From Deltaproteobacteria bacterium (GTDB taxonomy: Bacteria > Desulfobacterota > Deferrimicrobia > Deferrimicrobiales > Deferrimicrobiaceae), in assembly GCA_017889845.1 (NCBI GenBank), contig JAGGAJ010000127.1, positions 1 through 5,309 on the forward strand: a stretch of DNA of 5,309 nt, read 5' to 3'. This document shows, one piece after another, positions 1-5,309 of the stretch. The notes beneath the pieces were generated by a model. The model had not been told where the DNA came from, made no database searches, and saw nothing but the letters and a program-made list of their open reading frames with translations. The position numbers and the translations under genes were made by a program. Every line of letters begins with the position of its first letter. Position 1 is the stretch's first letter.

Positions 1-2207
1 TCGTTCTCCTTCCGTGCGCCGTTCCCGCAGGGGAGATCCCCTCCCACGATGCGGCGTTCCGGGAAGGATGGTCGAACATGGAGAAGCAGCGGTACGCGGA
101 GGCGCGGGCCGCATTTTCCCGCATCCCTCCGAAGGAGTACGACCTGGGGGATTACGTCGTCTACTTCGAGGGGGTGGCGGCGGCCCGGGAGAGGAAGCGC
201 GCAGAGGCGTCAGAGGCCGCAACGCGTCTGATCCGGCTCTACCCCCAATCCCCGCTGGTCCCGTACCTGCAGCATGAGATCGCCTTCGCGGCCGCGATCG
301 ACAACGACCTGACGGTTGCGCGGGAAGCGTTCGCCGTCTCCCGCGGCAAAGTGGCCGGCAGCGCGAGGAAATCCGAAGAGGGATACGTCGCCGCGGTCCT
401 GTCCGGGGAGGGAGGCCCCACGCCCGCGGCGGCGGAACTCCACCTGGAGAACTTCTCGTCGTATACGGCGCAGGAGGGGGCGATCCTTTCCTACGAGCGC
501 CTCTGGCAGTGGAGGAAGGAAGGAAGGCTCGGGGAGTGGGACCTGCCGGTCGGGTTCCACGCGAAGCTCGCCCGCACCGTCAACCGGGCGGGCGATCCGG
601 AGCGGGCCCGCGCCGTGTACGAGGAGACGTTGCGGAAGTTCCCTCCGTCCGACGCCTATTACGCCATGGTCCTCGACTACGCGGAGTTCCACCGGAAGGA
701 GGGGGAGACCGCGGAGGCGATGGCGCTCCTCCGGAAGGAGCTGGCGGACGCGCCGCCCCAGTTCCTCTCCGAGGTGCGGTTCCTGCGCGCCCGGGTGGAG
801 TGGAAGGCGGGAAGGCTCGCGGAGGCGAAGAAGGAGTTCCTCGAGATCGCGGAGGGGAGCGCGCGCTCCGGGACCGCCGACAGGGCCCGGTACCTCGCGG
901 CGTGGATCGCGGAGGACGAGGGCGACGTTGCGGGGGCCACGGAGCAGTTCGGGCGGCTGCGGGGCGCGGCGGACGACGCGACCCGCCAGGAGGCCCTCTT
1001 CCGGTACGCCTACGGGCTGTACCGCCAGGAGCGGTACGACGAGGCCGCCGCCGCCTTCGCCGCCGGGGAAACGGGGGGATTCGGTACCGTGGAGAACGCC
1101 CGCCACGGATTCTGGCGCGCGCGGGCGCTGCGCGGGGCCGGGAAGGTCGAGGAGGCGGACCGCCTGCTCGACGCGCTCTCCGGCGACTCCTTCGCCGGCA
1201 TCTACGCCATGTTCGCCGTGGAGGAGCGGGGCGGCGACCCGTTCCGGATCCTTTCCGCCCCCTCCAGCGGGGAGACCGAAGCGTGCGGGGAGGAGCGGGT
1301 GCGCCTCTGGAGGAAGGTCCGCGGCGCGCCATGGGGGCCGCCGGACGCGGAGAAGGTGCGGCGCGCGGAGCGGTTGACCCTCCTCGGCATGATGGAGTAC
1401 GCGGTGCTCGAAGCGGACCGGGTGGACCGGGTCGCCGCCCGGAAGGCGCTCGGACTGGCCGACGGCGGAGCGCCGGGGATGTTCCGGTACCTCGCGGGGG
1501 ACCTGAAGGGGGGAATCCGCGAGACGTCCGGCATCCCGATCGACCCCGCGAAGCCGGGGCTGGTCGACCGGATCCAGTATCCGCTCGCACCGGAGTTCCT
1601 GGCCGATTGCGACCGCCGCCGCTCGGACGTGGACCCGCTGGTCCTCCTCGCGGTCATCCGGCAGGAGTCCCGCTTCCAGGCGGACGCGCTCTCGTCGGCG
1701 GGCGCCGTGGGGCTCATGCAGCTGATGCCGAGGACCGCGGCGGAGACGGCGCGGAAGGAGAAGGTTCCCAAGCCGCGGAAGAGCGACCTGATCCGCCCAG
1801 AACTGAACGTGCGGCTCGGGGCGGCGTACCTGTCCCGCCTGGTGAGGGGGTACGGCGGCGACTATTTCCGCGCGGTGGCGGCGTACAACGCGGGAGAGTC
1901 GGCGGTGGCCCGCTGGTGGGAGGGGGCCCGGGGCGATCACGCGACCTACCTCGAGCGGATCAGCTACCGGGAGACGCGATTCTACCTGCGGAGGGTCTTC
2001 CTCAACCTTCTCCAATATTACCGGATCTACCGCCCGGAGATGTTCGCCCGGTACTTCCCCAGCGCTCCCACAGAAGAGCCGCCAGCGCCCGATGCCGCTT
2101 CGCCCCCACCGCCCGGGAGTCCGGCCGACAACGTTCCTTCGACGCCGCCCACGCCCGAAGCCGTGCCGTACGCCGCGCCGCCGTCTCCAGCGTCCGACGG
2201 AACGTAG
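1..2207 (+). CDS. slt: Soluble lytic murein transglycosylase (Slt type, GH23), 5'-truncated by window edge
   Basis: Cleaves the MurNAc-GlcNAc bond of peptidoglycan in the periplasm, forming 1,6-anhydro-muropeptides. The frame starts at base 3 and is open to the left edge. The first visible residues (VLLPCAVPAGE) look like the end of a signal peptide with an Ala-x-Ala-like cleavage site, so the ATG at 78 is probably internal: a start there would leave no export signal. Numbered from that ATG, residues 1 to about 500 form an Ala/Glu/Arg-rich helical, TPR-like array, as in the Slt70 superhelix. Residues about 515-645 are the GH23 domain: AVIRQESRF with catalytic Glu530 (bases 1665-1667), GLMQLMP, NVRLGAAYL near 577, AAYNAG near 603, and RETRFYLRRV. 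A 48-residue tail with 17 prolines follows (2061-2204); it is unlike the compact domain and overlaps nagZ on the other strand. Family assignment is firm; the exact subfamily is not. Confidence 0.93.
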   Translation, partial: VLLPCAVPAGEIPSHDAAFREGWSNMEKQRYAEARAAFSRIPPKEYDLGDYVVYFEGVAAARERKRAEASEAATRLIRLYPQSPLVPYLQHEIAFAAAIDNDLTVAREAFAVSRGKVAGSARKSEEGYVAAVLSGEGGPTPAAAELHLENFSSYTAQEGAILSYERLWQWRKEGRLGEWDLPVGFHAKLARTVNRAGDPERARAVYEETLRKFPPSDAYYAMVLDYAEFHRKEGETAEAMALLRKELADAPPQFLSEVRFLRARVEWKAGRLAEAKKEFLEIAEGSARSGTADRARYLAAWIAEDEGDVAGATEQFGRLRGAADDATRQEALFRYAYGLYRQERYDEAAAAFAAGETGGFGTVENARHGFWRARALRGAGKVEEADRLLDALSGDSFAGIYAMFAVEERGGDPFRILSAPSSGETEACGEERVRLWRKVRGAPWGPPDAEKVRRAERLTLLGMMEYAVLEADRVDRVAARKALGLADGGAPGMFRYLAGDLKGGIRETSGIPIDPAKPGLVDRIQYPLAPEFLADCDRRRSDVDPLVLLAVIRQESRFQADALSSAGAVGLMQLMPRTAAETARKEKVPKPRKSDLIRPELNVRLGAAYLSRLVRGYGGDYFRAVAAYNAGESAVARWWEGARGDHATYLERISYRETRFYLRRVFLNLLQYYRIYRPEMFARYFPSAPTEEPPAPDAASPPPPGSPADNVPSTPPTPEAVPYAAPPSPASDGT

Positions 2208-3141
2208 CGCTGTCCCGTGCCCCGCGGGAGAGCCGCAGGGCCGCCTCCTCCTGCGCCGCCTCTCCCCGGCACACGAGAACCGCGTCGCATCCGGCCGACG
2301 CGGCGAGCACCGCCGCCTCCCCGATGCCGTAATGTCCCGCGATCGCCTTCATCTCCAGCGCGTCGGAGAAGAGCGCGCCGCGGAATCGCATCCGCTCCCG
2401 GAGGAGCCCCCGGAGGATCCTCCCCGACAGCGTCGCCGGGGCATCCGGGTCCAGCGCCCGGTAGACCACGTGGGCGGTCATCAGCGCCGGGATCCCCGCG
2501 CGGACGGCGCGGCGGAACGGAAGCAGTTCCCGGGAGAGGAGCATCGACGCGGACGCCCGCACCACGGGCAATTCCTCGTGGGAATCGGCGGAGGTGTCGC
2601 CGTGCCCCGGGAAATGCTTCCCCACCGGGAGAACGCCCCCGGCGAGGCACCCTTTGTGGAAGGCGACGCCCAGCCGGGCGACGGTTTCCGCGTCGCCGGA
2701 GAACGCCCGGTCCCCGATCACGGGGTTGCCCGGATTCGAGTCCACGTCCAGGACGGGGGCAAAATCGACGTCGATCCCGACGGCGCGGAGCTCCGCCGCC
2801 GTCGCGGCGCCCACCGCCGCGGCGACCTCCTCGTTGCGGCAGCAGAAGAGGGAGCACGCGCGGGCCGGCGGGAACCAGGTGAAGGGAGGGTCCTTCAGGC
2901 GCGCCACGCGGCCCCCCTCCTGGTCGACGGCGATCAGCGGCCGCGGGTTCCCCTTTCCGGCGGCGGAACGGATTTCGCGGCACAGGGCGCGCAGCTGGGC
3001 GGGGCTCTCGATGTTCCGCGCGTACAGGACGACGCCGCCCGCCTCGCCCCCGGCGAGCAGCCGCGAAAGCGACGCGGGGAGGGCCTTCCCCTCGAAGCCC
3101 AACCACAGGGGGGAGGCGACGGTGTCCTTGCCGACGTTCAT
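2002..3141 (-). CDS. nagZ: Beta-N-acetylhexosaminidase NagZ (GH3)
   Basis: Cytoplasmic GH3 enzyme that removes N-acetylglucosamine from GlcNAc-anhydroMurNAc (peptide) during cell-wall recycling. With the ATG at 3141 it has 379 residues. Visible motifs: WLGFEG near the N-terminus, VLYARNI, AVDQEGGRVARL (DQEGGR at 73-78), VDFAPVLDVD, and KHFPGHGDTSADSHEELP (175-192), which carries the acid/base loop Asp182 and His188. FSDALEM supplies the nucleophile Asp260. No signal peptide is seen. In-frame alternatives are an ATG at 3177 and a TTG at 3195. The 3141 start is preferred because GGTAGAG lies 8 nt upstream and the TTG falls inside a repeat arm. After the last conserved helix (about 313-332) there is a 47-residue Arg/Gly-rich tail antisense to the end of slt. 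A CxxxCC cluster (96-101) is an oddity. It may be read through from the upstream ABC operon. Confidence 0.95.
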   Translation of the reverse strand: MNVGKDTVASPLWLGFEGKALPASLSRLLAGGEAGGVVLYARNIESPAQLRALCREIRSAAGKGNPRPLIAVDQEGGRVARLKDPPFTWFPPARACSLFCCRNEEVAAAVGAATAAELRAVGIDVDFAPVLDVDSNPGNPVIGDRAFSGDAETVARLGVAFHKGCLAGGVLPVGKHFPGHGDTSADSHEELPVVRASASMLLSRELLPFRRAVRAGIPALMTAHVVYRALDPDAPATLSGRILRGLLRERMRFRGALFSDALEMKAIAGHYGIGEAAVLAASAGCDAVLVCRGEAAQEEAALRLSRGARDSATFRRTLETAARRTARLRAWAASKERCRPDSRAVGAKRHRALAALLWERWGSTGRTSPGGRSGNIGEG

Positions 3142-3149
3142 GGGCGAAA

Positions 3150-3156
3150 CTCTACC
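3150..3156 (-). promoter_or_regulatory. Weak ribosome binding site favouring the nagZ start at 3141
   Basis: On the minus strand GGTAGAG ends 8 nt before the ATG at 3141. The match to a Shine-Dalgarno sequence is imperfect. It supports this start over the upstream ATG at 3177, which has only GGCGAG abutting it, and over the TTG at 3195, which lies inside the inverted-repeat arm. No convincing sigma-70 promoter was seen in the 200-bp gap. Confidence 0.4.
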
Positions 3157-3164
3157 ATGGTTGC

Positions 3165-3184
3165 TGGCGAGGGACATCTCGCCA
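3165..3184. repeat. Short perfect inverted repeat (hairpin) upstream of nagZ
   Basis: TGGCGAG (3165-3171) and CTCGCCA (3178-3184) are perfect reverse complements around a 6-nt loop, giving a 7-bp GC-rich stem. It sits 24 bp upstream of the preferred nagZ ATG and just outside the larger inverted-repeat element. It could be an RNA stem-loop in the nagZ leader, a protein-binding palindrome, or chance in high-GC DNA. There is no T-tract, so it is not a standard intrinsic terminator. Confidence 0.4.
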
Positions 3185-3186
3185 TT

Positions 3187-3339
3187 ACCGGGCAATGTCG
3201 CGGAGCGGGTGGGTTTCCCGGAGGCGGCCTATGGAGCGAGGTTGAGAGTACAGGCGAGCGGAATGGCAGTGAGCGGACGAAGGTCGCGAACGTAGCCGAA
3301 GGGAAAGCCCACCCGCGAAGAAAGAGACATTGCCCCGGT
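3187..3339. repeat. Imperfect inverted-repeat element, MITE/REP-like, between permease gene and nagZ
   Basis: The two ends are imperfect reverse complements in two blocks. The outer block is ACCGGGCAATGTC (3187-3199) against GACATTGCCCCGGT (3326-3339), identical except for one inserted base. The inner block is GCGGGTGGGTTTCCC (3205-3219) against GGGAAAGCCCACCCGC (3301-3316), again differing by one indel/substitution. The blocks are separated by 5 nt on the left and 9 nt on the right, and the core is about 81 bp (3220-3300). The right end stops 2 bp from the permease stop codon. Such a layout fits a small non-autonomous mobile element or a REP/BIME-type intergenic repeat. It could also act as an RNA structure or bidirectional terminator separating the ABC genes from nagZ, though no strong T-tract is present. 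No transposase or clear target-site duplication was seen; copy number cannot be judged from one window. Confidence 0.65.
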
Positions 3340-3341
3340 TT

Positions 3342-4193
3342 TCAGCGGGCCTCTTCCCGCACGTCGAGCGCGTCGCGCAGCCCGTCCCCGACGAAGTTGA
3401 ACGACATCACCGTGAGGAGGATGGCCGCGCCCGGCGCGGTGACGAGGTGCGGCGCCACGAAGAGGAAGTGCCGCCCCTCGCCGATCATCGACCCCCAGGA
3501 CGGCGCGGGCGGCGCGACCCCGATGCCCAGGAAGGAGAGGCCCGCCTCCGCCACGATGGCGCGGCCGATCCCGAAGGTCGCCTCGACGAGGATGGGCGAG
3601 ATGGCGTTGGGAAGGACGTGGGCGAGCAGCAGGCGGGACGGCCGGCTCCCCACCGCGCGGGCGGACTCGACGTAATCCATCGCTTTCAGCTTGAGGACCT
3701 GGGCGCGCACCACCCGCGCGTACCCCACCCAGCCGAGGATCGAGAGGGCGAAGAGGACGTTGCCGAAGGAGGGGCCGCGCACGGCCGAGATCCCGATGGC
3801 GAGGAGGATCCCCGGGAACGCCATCAGCACGTCGCATACGCCTACGAAGATCCGGTCGACGGCGCCGCCGAGGAACCCCGCGAGGGACCCCGCGGCCACC
3901 CCGATCGAAAGGGAGATGGCGACCGTCAGGAATCCCACCGCGAGCGACAGGCGCGCCCCGTGGAGCAGGCGGGAGAGGACGTCCCGCCCGAGCTTGTCCT
4001 GCCCCAGCCAGTGGCCCGGGGACGGCGGGGAGAGGCCTTCGTCGAGTGACTGGGCCAGCGGATCGCGCGGGGCGATCGCGGGGGCGAGCAGCGCGGCGAC
4101 CGACAGCAGGGAGAGGATCGCAAGACCCCAGGCGGCCCCCCGGTGCCGGGATGCGCGGCGCAGCAGCGCGAGGACGCCTGCCCCGTCACTCAT
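3342..4193 (-). CDS. dppC: Peptide-type ABC transporter permease, DppC/OppC family
   Basis: Inner-membrane permease subunit of a dipeptide/oligopeptide/nickel-type ABC importer, 283 residues, normal for the family. It has an N-terminal membrane helix (about 20-42), then the hallmark GQDKLGRDVLSR segment (64-75), followed by the transmembrane core. The EAA loop that docks on the ATPase is YVESARAVGSR...HVLPN (174-196). The conserved GLSFLGIGV...PSWGSMI segment (218-237) and C-terminal NFVGDGLRDALDVR (266-279) are present. Its ATG lies inside the stop region of the preceding permease gene (shared ATGAGTGA, 8-bp overlap), and GAGG sits 7 nt upstream, so translation is probably coupled. The stop codon is followed after 2 bp by the inverted-repeat element, and no ATPase gene follows. 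The substrate (peptide, muropeptide, metal chelate or other) cannot be told from the permease alone. Confidence 0.95.
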   Translation of the reverse strand: MSDGAGVLALLRRASRHRGAAWGLAILSLLSVAALLAPAIAPRDPLAQSLDEGLSPPSPGHWLGQDKLGRDVLSRLLHGARLSLAVGFLTVAISLSIGVAAGSLAGFLGGAVDRIFVGVCDVLMAFPGILLAIGISAVRGPSFGNVLFALSILGWVGYARVVRAQVLKLKAMDYVESARAVGSRPSRLLLAHVLPNAISPILVEATFGIGRAIVAEAGLSFLGIGVAPPAPSWGSMIGEGRHFLFVAPHLVTAPGAAILLTVMSFNFVGDGLRDALDVREEAR

Positions 4194-5106
4194 ACCGGAT
4201 CCTCGGGTCGAGGCGGGCGCACAGCAGGTCCGTCGCCAGGTTCACCGCCACCGTGCACAGGGCGATGACGAGGACGCACCCCTGCACCAGCGGGTAGTCC
4301 CGCGCGTCGATCGCCTGCACCAGCAGGCGGCCCACCCCAGGCCAGGAGAAGATCGTCTCCGTGATCACGCTCCCCGCCAGCACCGCGCCGAAGGAGAGCC
4401 CCAGCACGGTGACAACGGGGAGCAGCGCGTTGCGAAGGGCGTGTCGCAGGACCGCTGCGCGCCGGGAGAGACCCCGCGCGGCGGCGGACGTCACGTACTC
4501 CTTCCCGATCTCCTCCAGCAGGGATGCCCGGACCATCCGCGTCAGCAGGGCGGCCATGCCGGTTCCCAGCGTGGCGGCCGGGAGGACGAGGTGTCGCGCC
4601 GTGCCGTATCCCCCCACGGGGAGCAGCGACAGCTGCACGGAAAAGAGCAGCACCAGGAGCGGCCCGAGGCAGAAATTCGGCACGGAGAGGGAGACCATGG
4701 AGGCGATGCCGGAGAGGTAGTCCGCGGGGCGCCCCTTGCGCGTCGCCGCCAGCACGCCCAGCGGGAGGGCGACGAGGATCGCCACGAAGGTCGAGGTCGC
4801 GGCCAGCAGCAGCGTGGCCGGGAACCGGCGGCCGATCTCCCGCAGGACGGGCTCGCGGCTGCGGATCGAGGTGCCAAGGTCCCCCCGCGGGAGCCCGGAG
4901 AGGAAATCCGCGTACTGGACGAGCACCGGGCGGTCGAGGCGCATCTCCCGGCGCAATTCCTCCTTCTGCGCGGGCATCGCGCTCTCGCCGAGCAGGATCT
5001 CCACCGGGTCGCCCGGCAGGAGATGGACGAGCAGGAAGACGACGGTGACCACCCCGAACACCACGGGGACGGCGTGGAGGACGCGCCGAAGGAGGTACCG
5101 CCTCAT
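4186..5106 (-). CDS. dppB: Peptide-type ABC transporter permease, DppB/OppB family
   Basis: Inner-membrane partner of the adjacent DppC-like permease; 306 residues from the ATG at 5106, typical of DppB. The start MRRYLLRRVLHAVPVVFGV is the classic family N-terminus with the first membrane helix (about 9-30), followed by LLPGDPVEILLG. Further membrane helices lie near 98-121, 133-164, 175-190 and 226-249. The EAA loop is EYVTSAAARGLS...RNALLPV (203-231). The family motif ETIFSWPGVGRLLVQAI spans 250-266, followed by RDYPLVQG. A longer open frame reaches 5244, but its first 46 residues are Arg/Pro-rich and are only the shadow of the solute-binding protein gene. AAGGGAG (5113-5119) lies 6 nt before the ATG at 5106, which settles the start. 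The ATG overlaps the upstream stop as ATGA. Substrate is unknown. Confidence 0.95.
   Translation of the reverse strand: MRRYLLRRVLHAVPVVFGVVTVVFLLVHLLPGDPVEILLGESAMPAQKEELRREMRLDRPVLVQYADFLSGLPRGDLGTSIRSREPVLREIGRRFPATLLLAATSTFVAILVALPLGVLAATRKGRPADYLSGIASMVSLSVPNFCLGPLLVLLFSVQLSLLPVGGYGTARHLVLPAATLGTGMAALLTRMVRASLLEEIGKEYVTSAAARGLSRRAAVLRHALRNALLPVVTVLGLSFGAVLAGSVITETIFSWPGVGRLLVQAIDARDYPLVQGCVLVIALCTVAVNLATDLLCARLDPRIRYE
4201..4205 (-). promoter_or_regulatory. Ribosome binding site of dppC inside the dppB 3' end
   Basis: On the minus strand CGAGG ends 7 nt before the dppC ATG at 4193, within the last codons of dppB. Together with the 8-bp gene overlap it implies coupled translation of the two permeases in a fixed ratio. 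Confidence 0.6.
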
Positions 5107-5309
5107 CGCGTGCTCCCTTGTTCCGCCGCCGTCGGGGGTGCCGGAACGATCCGCATCGTGGCGATGGAAGCGTAGCTCTCGTCGGGGGCGATCGCGAATC
5201 CCGACAGGCGGCGGTCGCGCGCGAGGACGTTCCGGCCCGCCCACAGCGGGAAGACGGGGAGGTCCCGCGCGAGGATCCGCTGCACCTGGCGGTACATCTC
5301 CCGGCGCCG
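5103..5309 (-). CDS. C-terminal end of ABC solute-binding protein, family 5 (DppA/OppA type), partial
   Basis: Only the last 68 residues are in the window; the frame is open through the right edge, so the ATG-like Met at 5297 is internal. RRREMYRQVQRILARDLP followed by VFPLWAGRNVLARD matches the usual C-terminal pattern of SBP_bac_5 proteins, where a 'YxxxQxIL..D.P..PL' helix-strand precedes a final segment on the predicted strand LSGFAIAPDESYASIATMRI. In Gram-negatives these are periplasmic receptors that hand peptides or other ligands to DppB/DppC. The gene ends at a TGA (5105-5103) that overlaps the dppB ATG by 4 bp (ATGA), placing it first in the visible part of the operon. The identification rests on this short C-terminal pattern plus context; ligand residues are outside the window. 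Confidence 0.85.
   Translation of the reverse strand, partial: RRREMYRQVQRILARDLPVFPLWAGRNVLARDRRLSGFAIAPDESYASIATMRIVPAPPTAAEQGSTR
5113..5119 (-). promoter_or_regulatory. Ribosome binding site of dppB
   Basis: AAGGGAG on the minus strand, 6 nt before the ATG at 5106 and inside the end of the solute-binding protein gene. It is the best Shine-Dalgarno match seen in the window and rules out the longer upstream start at 5244. Confidence 0.7.

Noticed and set aside
210..2015. 601-codon open frame on the minus strand antisense to slt
   Set aside because: Its product is Arg/Pro/Gly-rich with no recognisable domain. Such frames arise opposite genes with GC-rich third positions, and the plus-strand frame carries clear GH23 motifs.
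3229..3330. Minus-strand frame open through the repeat element (begins MSLSSRVGFPFG), possible small protein
   Set aside because: It lies inside the inverted-repeat element, its start is in the arm, it has no ribosome binding site that I can see, and it has no recognised domain; more likely an accidental frame of the repeat.
3187..3339. The inverted repeat as a simple intrinsic terminator for the ABC operon
   Set aside because: The arms are about 80 bp apart and no T-run follows either arm, unlike a compact Rho-independent terminator; a structural role is still possible.
2092..3675. 527-codon plus-strand open frame across nagZ, the gap and the dppC end
   Set aside because: It spans two real minus-strand genes and the repeat element, with low-complexity Arg/Gly/Pro composition and no motif; a composition shadow.
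3691..5175. 494-codon plus-strand open frame antisense to the permeases
   Set aside because: It is rich in Arg, Gln, His and Glu with no membrane or domain pattern, while the opposite strand encodes two permeases with full family motifs.
5107..5244. N-terminal extension of dppB to an ATG at 5244
   Set aside because: The extra residues are Arg/Pro-rich and overlap the solute-binding protein frame; the start at 5106 has a strong ribosome binding site and a canonical family N-terminus.

Overview
The window is very GC-rich, gene-dense bacterial DNA with strongly GC-biased third codon positions. It encodes Gram-negative peptidoglycan enzymes: a periplasmic Slt-type lytic transglycosylase and a cytoplasmic NagZ glucosaminidase. 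The overall look suits a high-GC deltaproteobacterium-like (Desulfobacterota-type) organism, but this placement is an inference from composition and gene content only.

Layout. Positions 1-2207 (+) hold a soluble lytic transglycosylase whose 5' end lies outside the window. Its frame is open to the left edge and the visible start looks like the end of a signal peptide. Facing it, 3141-2002 (-) is nagZ. The two genes converge and overlap tail-to-tail by 206 bp. From 3142 to 3341 is the only non-coding gap. It is mostly filled by a roughly 153-bp imperfect inverted-repeat element (3187-3339), plus a small perfect hairpin (3165-3184). From 4193 down to 3342 (-) is a DppC/OppC-type permease, from 5106 down to 4186 (-) a DppB/OppB-type permease, and from the right edge (5309) down to 5103 (-) the C-terminus of a family 5 solute-binding protein. 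The last three are joined by 4-bp and 8-bp stop/start overlaps, so they form one translationally coupled peptide-type ABC importer operon reading leftward. No ATPase genes lie downstream.

How they may work together. Lytic transglycosylases release 1,6-anhydro-muropeptides in the periplasm. NagZ removes GlcNAc from those products in the cytoplasm. A peptide-type ABC importer sits directly upstream of nagZ on the same strand. The set is therefore consistent with cell-wall turnover and recycling, with the importer as a possible route for muropeptides or peptides, but the transporter substrate is not shown by the sequence.

I found no clear previously undescribed system. The least ordinary items are the inverted-repeat element, the overlap in which each gene's tail is antisense to the other gene's conserved core, and the possible functional link between transporter and recycling enzymes. 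No RNA genes, CRISPR arrays or transposase genes were seen.
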